Below are positions 44,547 to 52,769 of a stretch of 64,000 nt of DNA, piece by piece. Both the position numbers and the translations under genes were made by a program. How positions within the stretch are numbered: the first letter of the stretch is position 1; the number at the start of each line of letters is the position of its first letter. The notes below the pieces were generated by a model. The model saw only the letters and a list, made by a program, of their open reading frames with translations. It was not told the origin of the DNA and ran no database searches. Source of the stretch: Amycolatopsis thailandensis (GTDB lineage: Bacteria > Actinomycetota > Actinomycetes > Mycobacteriales > Pseudonocardiaceae); assembly GCF_002234405.1 (NCBI RefSeq), contig NZ_NMQT01000021.1, positions 16,614 through 80,613 on the forward strand, in the 5' to 3' direction.

Positions 44547-44583
44547 AACGCCCCGGGAAGATCAACATCGTTTCATTCGGATA

Positions 44584-44925
44584 TTAGAAGTCGTCTACGT
44601 GATATCCCGCGACGTAGGCGTTCGCGAGCAGTCCGCCGCGACATTCGGCGGTCGACGTGCCGAAGCCGACCGGAACCCAATGCCCGACGGTGAACCACAA
44701 GGATGATCCCGAAGCGCAATGGGCGACCACCCGATAGGTTTCCGAGTGTCTCGGCAGGGAGAAGCAGGTCAGGGAAATCGCCTCGCCGAAGACGATCCCG
44801 TAGCGGTTGCTGTCGCATCCGTAGGGCGGGAACTGGCTTTCGGTCGCCGCGGAGGCCGGTGAGGCGGCCAGGAATCCGGCCGCCGAAAAGGCGGCCATGA
44901 CTAAAGCGGCGATTTTCTTCTTCAT
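44584..44925 (-). CDS. Small secreted protein of unknown function
   Basis: The 113-residue protein has a clear signal peptide (KKKIAALVMAAFSAAGFLAA, cleavage after ASPASA). The mature part is about 88 residues with four cysteines (PYGCDSN, LTCFS, AHCAS, AECRGG) that may form two disulfides. No family is recognised. The gene is single, with a DNA region richer in A/T at its end and upstream. Confidence 0.75.
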   Translation of the reverse strand: MKKKIAALVMAAFSAAGFLAASPASAATESQFPPYGCDSNRYGIVFGEAISLTCFSLPRHSETYRVVAHCASGSSLWFTVGHWVPVGFGTSTAECRGGLLANAYVAGYHVDDF

Positions 44926-45090
44926 TGCTTTCTCCCGCGGATCGTTCCCAATGGAAAGCTCAGATTAACCGCACGGAAGAATTGTCGTGAATTCATCGGG
45001 CAGGTGAAACGAGAACGCGGGCGGTGAGCCGCGCTGCTCCGAAAGAGCGTCCCCCGCCCCTCTTCTGAGTCTCGTCGCGCCTCTTTCGGC

Positions 45091-46629
45091 CTAGTGCCGC
45101 CGGTACTGCGCGGGAGACGTGAGCGTGGCCCGGTCCTCGTAGGATCCCGGCCTCCCGCGGTCGACGTGGAACGTCGTCAGGGTGCTCACCGGCGAACGCG
45201 GGTCGCGCCGGTCGCCCACCACCCGCATGTGCGTGCTCCAGCGGCGGGGCGTGACCTCGTAGACGTCGTAGCCGTACCGGTCGCCTTCGAAGTACTTGAG
45301 GTGCGGGTTCGCCGCGCCCATCTTCGGCCCGTTGGTGGCGTTCCACTCGGGGGAGTAGGCGCCGGAGGTGACCGAGTGCGCGGTGAACTCCGTCCCGATC
45401 ACCGGGGTGGACGGATCCGCGAAGTCCGGGCGGATGTCGTCGACGAACGCGGAGTGCCAGTCGCCGGTGATCACCACGAAGTCTTCGAGGCCGCTCTGGG
45501 CCACATGGGTCAGCACCTCCTTGCGCTCGGCGAGGAAGCCGTCCCACTGGTCCGTGAACATGTAGCCACCGCCACCGGGCTTCGCCAGCTGGCTCAGCAT
45601 GATCGAGTTCACCCAGCAGTGCCACGCCTCGCCCGCGCCGGTCACCTGATCCTTGAGCCAGCCCTTCTGGTCCGCGCCGAGGATCGTCCCGTCGGGCAGG
45701 TTCTGCGCCGACCGGTACTGCCGCAGATCCAAAATGGACAGATCCAGCAGATCGCCCCAGCGGCGCTGCCGGTGGATCCGCGGCGTCGAGGGGTGGTCGG
45801 GGCGCACCGGCATGTGCTCGTACCAGGCCTGGTACGCCGCCGAACGTCGGGCCTTCAGTGAAGGGGTGGTCCCGCTGTAGTCGTTGACGACCTCGTGATC
45901 GTCCCAGGTGATGAACCAGGGGTGGGCCGCGTGGGCGTCCCGGAGCGAGGGGTCGGACTTGTAGAGCGCGTGCCGCCGCCGGTACGCCGGCAGCGTCAGC
46001 ACTTCGGGGCCTTCGTGGTCGCGCAGCGGGTTCCCGCCGACCTGACCGTGCTCGTAGACGTAGTCACCGAGGTGGACGACGAAATCGAGGTCCTCGCGCG
46101 CGATCCCGGCGTGCGCCGCGTAGAAACCGTCGTGGAACGCCTGGCAGTTCGCCGAGGCGAACCGGATCCGCCGGACCGGCCCGACCGGCGCCGTGCGGGT
46201 GCGGCCGACCCGGCTGACCTTGCCGAGGGCCTGGAAGCGGTAGTAGTACTGCGAGCCCGGCTCCAGCCCGGACACCGGCACGTGCACGCTGTGCCCGAGC
46301 CCGGCGGTGGCCGCCGTCGTCCCGCGGGCCACGCGGCGGCGGAACCCGCGATCGGTGGCGACCTCCCAGGCGACCTCGACGGTGTCGTTTAGCGGCTGCT
46401 CGAACTCCATCGGTTTCGGCGCGAGCCTGGTCCAGAGGGCGACGCCGTAGGGCACCGGGTCGCCGGACGCGACGCCGAGCGTGAACGGCGCCTCGTCCCA
46501 GGTCGCGCCCAGCGCCGCCGCGGCCTCTTCCGCCTGCGCGACCGTCATCCGCGAGCTCAACGGCCAGGCCAGCCCCAGCGCGCCGGCGGTGGCGGCACCT
46601 CGCAACAGGTCCCGGCGGTTGACGGACAT
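45091..46629 (-). CDS. Alkaline phosphatase D family protein, Tat-exported
   Basis: PhoD is a secreted phosphodi/monoesterase used for phosphate supply. The 512-residue protein has a Tat signal (SVNRRDLLRGAATAGALGLA) and metal-binding motifs ANCQAFHDG, VHLGDYVYE, TWDDHEVVNDYSG and ITGDWHSAF. An N-terminal fibronectin-like beta domain precedes the catalytic part. ATG at 46629 starts the Tat motif; the frame upstream has no support. No Pho box was recognised upstream. Confidence 0.92.
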   Translation of the reverse strand: MSVNRRDLLRGAATAGALGLAWPLSSRMTVAQAEEAAAALGATWDEAPFTLGVASGDPVPYGVALWTRLAPKPMEFEQPLNDTVEVAWEVATDRGFRRRVARGTTAATAGLGHSVHVPVSGLEPGSQYYYRFQALGKVSRVGRTRTAPVGPVRRIRFASANCQAFHDGFYAAHAGIAREDLDFVVHLGDYVYEHGQVGGNPLRDHEGPEVLTLPAYRRRHALYKSDPSLRDAHAAHPWFITWDDHEVVNDYSGTTPSLKARRSAAYQAWYEHMPVRPDHPSTPRIHRQRRWGDLLDLSILDLRQYRSAQNLPDGTILGADQKGWLKDQVTGAGEAWHCWVNSIMLSQLAKPGGGGYMFTDQWDGFLAERKEVLTHVAQSGLEDFVVITGDWHSAFVDDIRPDFADPSTPVIGTEFTAHSVTSGAYSPEWNATNGPKMGAANPHLKYFEGDRYGYDVYEVTPRRWSTHMRVVGDRRDPRSPVSTLTTFHVDRGRPGSYEDRATLTSPAQYRRH

Positions 46630-46710
46630 CGGTGGTCTCCTCGGCTCGGCGGACGGCTCTCCGAGAGCGAACACCGCCGAGATGACCGGAGCCCAACACG
46701 AGGACGAACA

Positions 46711-47673
46711 TCAGACGGTGATGACGACCTTGCCGCGCGCGTGCCCCTTGTTGGCGTAGCGGATGGCCTCGGGCACTTCGGCCAGTGAGAAGGCGCGGTC
46801 GATGACCGGCTTCACCTTTCCCGCCTCGACGAGCGCGCGCAGCGTCTGCAGATCGTCCTGATTCTCCGTGGAGAACAGGCCGCGCAGCTTCTGCTTCACG
46901 AACGGCCCGAGCAGCAGCGCCCGCAGGTTGCGGGCGACCGGGCCGATCCACCTTCCCTCGCCCTCGCCGCCGACGATCACGAGAGTTCCTCGCGGGGTGA
47001 GGGATTTCCGCAGTGAGGTCAGCGATCGATTGCCCGCGGTGTCGAGGATGAGGTCGTAGCCGCCGCCGAACCCTTCGCGCGTGTAGTCGAACACCGTGTC
47101 CGCGCCTAGCGAGCGGACGAGGTCGACCTTGGCCGGTCCGCACACGCCGTCCACCTGGGCGCCGAACGCCTTGGCGATCTGCACCGCGAACGTGCCGACG
47201 CCACCACCCGCGCCGATGATCAGGACCTTCTGCCGGGGTGCGACCCGCCCTCGGTCGCGAAGCGCCTGGAGCGCGGTAAACGCGGAAATAGGGATGGCAG
47301 CCGCTTCCTCGAAGCCGAGCTTCTCGGGCTTCCGCGCGATCTTGTCCACTGTGGTCAGCGCGTACTCGGCGAAGGAACCTTGACAGGTGCCGAAAACCTC
47401 GGCGCCGACGCGGAACCGCGTGACGTCGGCGCCGACCGCGTGCACGACGCCGGCGAAGTCCAGCCCACGGACGCGGGCCTTCGGTCTCCGCACCCCGAAA
47501 CCCATCAGCCGCACCAGGTACGGCGTTCCTCCCATGAGATGCCAGACGCCGGGGTCGACGGCCGCCGCCCGGATCCGCACGACCACACCGTCCGGTCCCG
47601 CTTCGGGTTCGGGCAGTTCGGTCAGCGCCAGGACATCGGTGGTGCCGTACTCGTTCTGGACGATCGCCTTCAT
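46711..47673 (-). CDS. Zinc-independent alcohol dehydrogenase/quinone oxidoreductase family protein
   Basis: The 320-residue medium-chain dehydrogenase starts KAIVQNEYGTTDVLALTELP. It has RGLDFAGVVHAVGADVTRF and the NADPH-binding IIGAGGGVGTFAVQIAKAFGA. No catalytic zinc Cys is evident, so it is of the quinone oxidoreductase/zeta-crystallin type. ATG at 47673 is chosen because the longer frame overlaps the XRE gene. It lies 14 bases downstream of the XRE gene on the same strand and may be cotranscribed. Confidence 0.9.
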   Translation of the reverse strand: MKAIVQNEYGTTDVLALTELPEPEAGPDGVVVRIRAAAVDPGVWHLMGGTPYLVRLMGFGVRRPKARVRGLDFAGVVHAVGADVTRFRVGAEVFGTCQGSFAEYALTTVDKIARKPEKLGFEEAAAIPISAFTALQALRDRGRVAPRQKVLIIGAGGGVGTFAVQIAKAFGAQVDGVCGPAKVDLVRSLGADTVFDYTREGFGGGYDLILDTAGNRSLTSLRKSLTPRGTLVIVGGEGEGRWIGPVARNLRALLLGPFVKQKLRGLFSTENQDDLQTLRALVEAGKVKPVIDRAFSLAEVPEAIRYANKGHARGKVVITV

Positions 47674-47687
47674 GGCGGCCTCGTTTC

Positions 47688-47903
47688 CTAGTCCGGATAC
47701 TGGAAGACGTCGTCGAGCCCGACGCCGAACACCCTGGCGATCTGGAAGGCCATCTCCAGGGACGGTGAGTAGCGGCCCTGCTCGATCGCGATGACCGTCT
47801 GGCGCGTGACGCCGACCCGGTCCGCGAGTTCCGCCTGGGTCATCTCGCCCGCGGCGAACCGCAGAGCGCGGATGGAGTTCGTGACCTTGGTCGGTTTCAC
47901 CAT
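47688..47903 (-). CDS. XRE family helix-turn-helix regulator
   Basis: This is a 71-residue single-domain regulator of the YozG/Cro type: SIRALRFAAGEMTQAELADR, VGVTRQTVIAIEQGRYSPSL, AFQIARVFGVGLDDVFQYPD. ATG at 47903 overlaps the end of the upstream membrane-protein gene (ATGGTGA). Such small XRE proteins are often paired with a membrane protein in one operon, as here. Confidence 0.88.
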   Translation of the reverse strand: MVKPTKVTNSIRALRFAAGEMTQAELADRVGVTRQTVIAIEQGRYSPSLEMAFQIARVFGVGLDDVFQYPD

Positions 47904-48325
47904 GTCTGGAATCCCCGGCGGTACGCGGCGATCTTCGCGATCGAGCCGAGCAGGGAAGACAGGACGAAGGCGAGGTACACGGTGTTGGCGATCCAGAAGT
48001 GGTCCAGTTCGGCCATCGCCATGACGAGCGCCGCGACGCCGCCGAGCACGACGAACGACTGTCCGATGTGCTCACCGAACCGGCCGATCTCGCGGTCTCG
48101 CTGGTCTTTCCGGCCCGCGTCCCGAGGTGAGGCGATCGACGCCGCGATGTGCAGGACGATCGAAGCCACGATGGCCGCCCCGACCGTCCACAGCAGCGTC
48201 GCCACGTAAGGGACGTCGGTGAGCGAGCCGGAGCCCGCCCGGCCGAGGACGACGATCAAGTACACCGCGTAGGCGCAGATCGTGACCGCGGCCATGATCC
48301 ACGCGCGTTTCTCTTCCAGTGCCAC
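47897..48325 (-). CDS. Four-helix membrane protein paired with an XRE regulator
   Basis: The 142-residue protein has four predicted membrane helices (WIMAAVTICAYAVYLIVVLG, VATLLWTVGAAIVASIVLHI, FVVLGGVAALVMAMAEL, TVYLAFVLSSLLGSIAKIA), with a charged loop after the second. GTG at 48325 is taken because TTGGAC precedes it. The function is unknown; it overlaps the XRE gene by seven bases and is translated with it. Confidence 0.75.
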   Translation of the reverse strand: MALEEKRAWIMAAVTICAYAVYLIVVLGRAGSGSLTDVPYVATLLWTVGAAIVASIVLHIAASIASPRDAGRKDQRDREIGRFGEHIGQSFVVLGGVAALVMAMAELDHFWIANTVYLAFVLSSLLGSIAKIAAYRRGFQTW

Positions 48326-48386
48326 GACGTCCAAGGTAAAGAATCCCAGACTTGATGTCAAAGTTTCTTTACACTTATCGGGGTGG

Positions 48387-48447
48387 CAAGTCCCTGAAGG
48401 CCTCCTTGAGGGACCCAGAGTCCCTCAAGGAGGCCTTCACGGACTTG
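48387..48447. repeat. GTGAAGG hairpin (copy C)
   Basis: The 28-bp arms (48387-48414 and 48420-48447) are complementary except near TCCCTGAAGG/CCTTCACGGA. The inner part TCCTTGAGGGAC is shared with the copy at 60059-60111. Confidence 0.82.
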
Positions 48448-48544
48448 GCAACCGCACCTGTGCTCCCAGGGATGCCGGCAGTCACGGTGGTGACGCGTGA
48501 AGGGCCCCTTCCCTCGGTCCAGTCGAGGAAACTCGACCTTCGCA

Positions 48545-48617
48545 CCTTGCGAAGTCCGTGAAAGCCTCCTTCCCTACGCTCAAGGTAGGGAAGGAGGCTT
48601 TCACGGACTTGGCAAGG
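48545..48617. repeat. GTGAAGG hairpin (copy D)
   Basis: The core arms AAGTCCGTGAAAGCCTCCTT and complement lie at 48552-48610, with a loop near CGCTCAAG. Outside them CCTTGC and GCAAGG extend the stem to 48545-48617. The arm carries GAAAGCC where other copies have GAAGGCC, with the compensating change GGCTTTC on the other side. Confidence 0.85.
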
Positions 48618-48702
48618 TGAGGTGGCGGTAGGTGCAGGGGTGTCCTGAGTGGTGAGGCGCGTTGGAACCGGCCTAGTCACTCACGAGGGGGACTTGCGAA
48701 GG

Positions 48703-49086
48703 TCAGGCCTTGATCAGGGTCTCTTCGAGAGTCGCCCGGTGCGTCGGCTTCGCCTCTTCGTAGCGACGGCGGCCCTCGTCGGTCACGACGACGAAGATCC
48801 CGCGCCGATCCGACTCGCAGAGCGCGCGCTGGACGAGCCCCTCGCGTTCCAGCCGGGCGACGAGCCGTGAGGTGGCGCTCTGGCTCAGATGGACGACCTC
48901 GGTCAGGTCGGCCGCGCGGCATTTGCCGACGACGCAGTTGACCAGGCGTTCCAGGGCTTCGAACTCGGTGACGCCGAGGCCGTGACGCTCCTGGAGCCGG
49001 CACTCGAGGCGGCCGAAGACCGCCGCGTGCCGGGCGGACAGGTCACGCCATTCCCGCAGCAGGTCTTGTTCGGCGACGTCGCTCAC
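48703..49086 (-). CDS. MarR family transcriptional regulator
   Basis: This is a winged-helix dimeric repressor of 127 residues: HGLGVTEFEALERLVNCVVG, then LTEVVHLSQSATSRLVARLE (recognition helix), and the wing CESDRRGIFVVVTDEGRRRY. Two Cys in the DNA-binding part (NCVVGKCRAAD) are unusual and could sense oxidants or metals. GTG at 49086 is chosen because an earlier ATG (49128) would put the start in the operator region. It is divergent from an MFS exporter and is its probable repressor. Confidence 0.9.
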   Translation of the reverse strand: MSDVAEQDLLREWRDLSARHAAVFGRLECRLQERHGLGVTEFEALERLVNCVVGKCRAADLTEVVHLSQSATSRLVARLEREGLVQRALCESDRRGIFVVVTDEGRRRYEEAKPTHRATLEETLIKA

Positions 49087-49101
49087 GGGGTCCAAGATAG
49101 C

Positions 49102-49165
49102 ATGCACGTGAATTTTATGCAAAGTCATTTAATGCACTTGCATTAGATGCGTATGCATGTAATGT
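49102..49165. promoter_or_regulatory. MarR operator region (TGCAT repeats)
   Basis: AATGCA-CT-TGCATT (49131-49144) is a perfect inverted repeat in an A/T-rich gap between the divergent MarR and MFS genes. Further TGCA/GCAT words (GCATGCACG, TTATGCAAA, GTATGCATG) lie on both sides. This is the likely binding site for MarR. Confidence 0.6.
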
Positions 49166-49172
49166 ACCGATC

Positions 49173-50630
49173 ATGAGTTCTTCCGTGCAGCTGTCCACCA
49201 GCTCTACAAGGTGGGACGCGCGCCTCTGGGGTGTCCTGCTCACCGTGTCCGTCGTCGTGGGCCTCGACGCGCTCGACGTGTCGATGGTCGCCGTCGCCCT
49301 CCCGTCCATCCAGGCCGAACTCGGCCTCTCCACCGGTGCCCTGCAATGGGTCATCAGCGCCTATGTGCTCGGCTACGGCGGTCTGCTGCTCCTCGGCGGG
49401 CGCACCGCCGACCTGCTCGGCAGGCGCCGGGTCTTCCTGGTCGCCGTCGCGGTCTTCGCGCTCGCTTCCCTGCTCGGGGGCCTCGTCGACGACGGCGCGC
49501 TGCTGATCGCCACCCGCTTCATCAAGGGCCTCGCGGCCGCGTTCACCGCCCCCGCCGCCCTGTCCATCATCACCACGACCTTCCACGAAGGTCCCGCCCG
49601 CAACCGGGCGATCAGCATCTTCGCCGTCTTCGGTGCCAGCGGTTACTCCGCGGGACTCGTGTTCTCCGGTCTGCTCACCGAGGTGGGCTGGCGCTGGACG
49701 TTCCTGCTGCCGGTGCCGATCGCGCTCGCCGCGCTGGCCGCCGCGATCAAGCTGATCCCGTCCTATCGCCCGCAGGAGGGTGGCGGCTACGACTTCCCGG
49801 GCGCGATCACCGGTGCCGCCGGTTCGCTTCTGCTGGTGTTCGCCGTGGTCGAGGCACCGGAGATCGGCTGGGCCGCGCCGCGGACGCTGATCACGTTCGT
49901 CCTCGCGCTCGCCCTTCTCGGCACCTTCGTGTTCATCGAGAAGCGCAGCAAGCACCCGCTGCTCCGGCTCGGCATCCTGCGCTCCGGCCCGCTGGCCCGA
50001 GCCAACCTCGGCGGCGCGACGTTCTTCGGCGCCTACATCGGGTTCCAGTTCGTGGTCATGCTGTACCTGCAGACGGTTCTCGGCTGGTCCGCGCTGCAGA
50101 CCGCGCTCGGCTTCCTGCCCGCCGCGCTGATCGTGGCCTTCGGCTCCCCGCGGATCGAGCCGTTGATCGACCGGATCGGCACGCCTCGCACGATCCTCGC
50201 CGGGGTCGTCGCCCACGTCATCGGGTACGCACTGTTCCTGCGCATCGACGAGAGTTCCAGCTACGCCGGTTCGGTGCTACCGAGCATGATCCTGCTGGGC
50301 ATCGGCTTCATGCTGGCGTTCTCCTCGCTGAACATCCAGGCGACCAACGGGATCTCCGACGACGAGCAGGGCCTCGCCGGCGGTCTGCTGAACACGTCGA
50401 TCCAGGTCGGCGGTGCGATCGGCCTCGCCGTGGTGACCGCGGTCCTGACCGGCAACGCGGGAGGCGCCACCGGCCCGGCCGCACTGCTGAACGGTCTGGC
50501 GCCCGCGCTGACCGTCGTCACCGGCATCGCCGTGATCAGTGTCCTGGTGGCGCTGTCCGGAGTCGTCGGCCTGCGCAGGGCCGAAGCCCGCACCGCGGTC
50601 GCCGAACCGGAGTTCGCCGCGGCCGAATAG
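49173..50630 (+). CDS. MFS transporter, DHA2 (14-helix) drug-efflux type
   Basis: The 485-residue membrane protein has about fourteen helices and starts with ARLWGVLLTVSVVVGLDALD. Motif A reads GGRTADLLGRRRVFLVAV and the antiporter motif C is likely in the helix FGASGYSAGLVFSGLL. ALPSIQAELGLSTGALQWVI and a long late loop with IDESSSYAG are typical of the EmrB/QacA group. It probably exports a drug or metabolite with proton exchange. It is divergent from the MarR gene and followed by a hairpin. Confidence 0.91.
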   Translation: MSSSVQLSTSSTRWDARLWGVLLTVSVVVGLDALDVSMVAVALPSIQAELGLSTGALQWVISAYVLGYGGLLLLGGRTADLLGRRRVFLVAVAVFALASLLGGLVDDGALLIATRFIKGLAAAFTAPAALSIITTTFHEGPARNRAISIFAVFGASGYSAGLVFSGLLTEVGWRWTFLLPVPIALAALAAAIKLIPSYRPQEGGGYDFPGAITGAAGSLLLVFAVVEAPEIGWAAPRTLITFVLALALLGTFVFIEKRSKHPLLRLGILRSGPLARANLGGATFFGAYIGFQFVVMLYLQTVLGWSALQTALGFLPAALIVAFGSPRIEPLIDRIGTPRTILAGVVAHVIGYALFLRIDESSSYAGSVLPSMILLGIGFMLAFSSLNIQATNGISDDEQGLAGGLLNTSIQVGGAIGLAVVTAVLTGNAGGATGPAALLNGLAPALTVVTGIAVISVLVALSGVVGLRRAEARTAVAEPEFAAAE

Positions 50631-50640
50631 CCAAGGGGGT

Positions 50641-50682
50641 GAAAGGGCCCTTCCCGCGCTCGGGGGCGGGAAGGGCCCTTTC
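50641..50682. terminator. Hairpin terminator between MFS and P450 genes
   Basis: GAAAGGGCCCTTCCCGC (50641-50657) pairs exactly with its complement at 50666-50682 across an 8-nt loop. It is related in sequence to the GTGAAGG elements (AAGGGCCC core). Preceded by GTGAAA and followed by TTTCGGG, it could end both convergent transcripts. Confidence 0.7.
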
Positions 50683-50685
50683 GGG

Positions 50686-51936
50686 TCACCAGCGGATCGG
50701 CAGGGACTTCAGCCCGTTCTGGAAGTTCGACCGCAACCGCACCGGATCACCGGCGAGTTCCGCCTCGCCGAGCAGGTCCAGGACCGCTTCGAACATCGCG
50801 CGCAGCTGCACCCTGGCGAGCTGCGCGCCGAGGCAGAAATGCGGACCGTGCCCGAAGGTCAGATGGTCGTTGGGAGCGCGGCCGATGTCGAAGCGGTCCG
50901 GATCCTCGAAAACGGACTCGTCCCGATTCGCGGCGGAGAACCAGACGACGACCTTGTCACCCGCCCGGATGTCCACATCGGACAGGACGACGTCCTCGGT
51001 CGCCGTCCGGCGGAAGTGCATGACCGGCGTCCACCACCTCAACATCTCTTCCACCGCACCGGGAAGCAGCGAACGATCGGCTAGCAGCCGCCGGTACTGA
51101 TCCGGATGCGACAGCAGCGCCAGCATCCCGCCGGGGATGCCGTTGCGCAGCGTTTCGTTGCCCGCGACGGAAAACAGCCAGAACAGGTTCTCGAACTCCG
51201 CGATCGACACCCGCCCGCCGTCTTCCACGTGACTCATCAGGTTGCTCATCACGTCGTCGCCGGGGTGACGGCGTTTGTACTCGCCGAGCGCGGTGGCGTA
51301 CGCGTAGAGATCCGGCATCCCGGCGCGGGTGCGCGGATCGGGCATCGCGCCGTCCGGCCCCGGTAGCGGACGCACGGCCAGCGCGGCCCGCGCGAGATCG
51401 GTGACCTCGCCGGTTTCGACGGTCGCGCTCACCGCGTAGTCGGCGTCCTGGTAACCGATCACGCGATTGCTCCAGTCGTACATCAGCCGCCGGTCCTGCT
51501 CGGGGATCCCGAAGACCTCGGCCAGCGTCAGCAGCGGGAGATCGGCGGCGACGGCGGCGAAATCGCACTGGCCGTCCGCCGCGATCCCGGCGATCAGTTC
51601 CCGCGCCCAGCCATGGATCCGCTCGGTCAGCCTGCCGACCGCGCGCGGCGTGAACGCCTTGGTGAGCAGGCCCCGCAGCCGGGCGTGCTCGGGCGGATCC
51701 ATGTTGAGCATCATCCGCCGGACGTACCCGAGGTCCTGTTCGGTCGCCGGGTCCCGGATCTGCGTCCCGCCCAGGCTCGACGAGAACAGCCGCGGGTTCC
51801 TCAGCACGTGTTTGACGTCCGAATGCCGCAGCACGGCCCAGAAATCGTCCATCCGCACGACCGGCGACTCCCGGCGCAGCGCCGCGAGGTGCTCGTACGG
51901 CACGCCCCGGGTGTAGGTGTCCGGATCGGTGATCAC
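50686..51936 (-). CDS. Cytochrome P450
   Basis: The 416-residue haem monooxygenase has the I-helix VAGNETLRNG (with Asn-Glu in place of the usual Asp/Glu-Thr), the ExxR motif EEMLRWW, and the haem-binding FGHGPHFCLGAQLARVQL. SSLGGTQIRDP and MLNMDPPEHARLRGLL are typical of actinobacterial class I P450s. The substrate is unknown. GTG at 51936 has no Shine-Dalgarno; TAGTCT lies 8 bp upstream on its strand, suggesting a leaderless transcript. It is divergent from an alpha/beta hydrolase. No ferredoxin gene is adjacent. Confidence 0.92.
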   Translation of the reverse strand: MITDPDTYTRGVPYEHLAALRRESPVVRMDDFWAVLRHSDVKHVLRNPRLFSSSLGGTQIRDPATEQDLGYVRRMMLNMDPPEHARLRGLLTKAFTPRAVGRLTERIHGWARELIAGIAADGQCDFAAVAADLPLLTLAEVFGIPEQDRRLMYDWSNRVIGYQDADYAVSATVETGEVTDLARAALAVRPLPGPDGAMPDPRTRAGMPDLYAYATALGEYKRRHPGDDVMSNLMSHVEDGGRVSIAEFENLFWLFSVAGNETLRNGIPGGMLALLSHPDQYRRLLADRSLLPGAVEEMLRWWTPVMHFRRTATEDVVLSDVDIRAGDKVVVWFSAANRDESVFEDPDRFDIGRAPNDHLTFGHGPHFCLGAQLARVQLRAMFEAVLDLLGEAELAGDPVRLRSNFQNGLKSLPIRW

Positions 51937-51985
51937 GACTGCGAAGACTAGCCCGCGGACAGGGGACTGCGGAAAGATCCGTCCG

Positions 51986-52714
51986 GTGGAACCACTGAAA
52001 CTGCGCACCGCCGGAACCGAAGGCCCCGCCGTGCTCCTGTTGCACGGCCTCGGCGCGACCGGCGCGGTGTGGGACGGCCTGATGTTGCAGCCCGGCTACC
52101 GCTGGCTGGCACCCGACCTCCCCGGGCACGGGGCGTCACCGCACCTGGCGCATTACTCCTTCGGGAGCCTCGCCGGGGCGGTCGCCGATCTGCTCCCGGA
52201 ACGCGGTCCGCTGCTGGTGATCGGCCACTCCCTCGGCGGGGTGGTCGGCCTGGCCCTGGCCAGCGGGTGGTTCGGGCTCCACGTCGAAGGGCTGCTCGCT
52301 GTCGGCGTCAAGGTCGAATGGAGCGAAGGCGACCTCGCCAAGGCCGCCGACATGGCGGCGAAACCGCCCAGGGTGTTCCTGGAGCGTGAGGACGCCGAAC
52401 GGGCGTTCCTCAAGATCGCCGGTCTCACCGGACTGGCCGAAGCGGACCCCGAGGGCGTCGTCGAAACCGAAGGCGGCTGGCGGCTGGCGCTGGACCCCCA
52501 CGCGTTCGCCGTCGGCGCGCCCGACATGCCCGGTCTGCTCGGCGCCGCGCGCTGCCCGGTCGCCCTCGCCGCCGGCGAGCACGACCCCATGAGCCGCATC
52601 GACCAGCTTCGCGCGCTCAGCCCGGCTTCCGCCGAGCTTCCCGGACTGGGGCACAACGCCCACGTCGAAGACCCGGCGGTACTCCTGGCCTTCCTCGGGC
52701 AATTCGTCCTCTGA
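51986..52714 (+). CDS. Alpha/beta hydrolase
   Basis: The 242-residue protein starts VEPLKLRTAGTEGPAVLLLH, with the oxyanion motif LLHGLGATGAVWDG, the nucleophile in LLVIGHSLGGVVG, an Asp near LAAGEHDPMSRID, and the His in LPGLGHNAHVED. The function is not predictable. GTG at 51986 follows GGAAAG. The last four codons (TTC-GTC-CTC-TGA) lie inside the left arm of a hairpin, an unusual overlap. Confidence 0.87.
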   Translation: MEPLKLRTAGTEGPAVLLLHGLGATGAVWDGLMLQPGYRWLAPDLPGHGASPHLAHYSFGSLAGAVADLLPERGPLLVIGHSLGGVVGLALASGWFGLHVEGLLAVGVKVEWSEGDLAKAADMAAKPPRVFLEREDAERAFLKIAGLTGLAEADPEGVVETEGGWRLALDPHAFAVGAPDMPGLLGAARCPVALAAGEHDPMSRIDQLRALSPASAELPGLGHNAHVEDPAVLLAFLGQFVL

Positions 52715-52756
52715 ATGCGGTAGTTCGGCGTCTAACCACCGCATTCAGAGGACGAA
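52703..52756. terminator. 19-bp perfect stem-loop overlapping a stop codon
   Basis: TTCGTCCTCTGAATGCGGT (52703-52721) and its exact complement (52738-52756) enclose 16 nt. The left arm includes the last four codons and stop of the hydrolase gene; the right arm ends 14 bp before the MocR stop. It probably works as a bidirectional terminator, although no U-tract follows. Confidence 0.7.
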
Positions 52757-52769
52757 ACGCGGAGGTGGG

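Larger units (their letters stand above)
48326..48702. other. 377-bp intergenic region with GTGAAGG elements
   Basis: The region between two leftward genes contains no supported gene. It holds one complete hairpin (48387-48447), an asymmetric element (48497-48545) and a second complete hairpin (48545-48617). The proximal part, 48340-48380, is relatively A/T-rich and probably carries the promoter of the membrane-protein operon. Confidence 0.75.
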
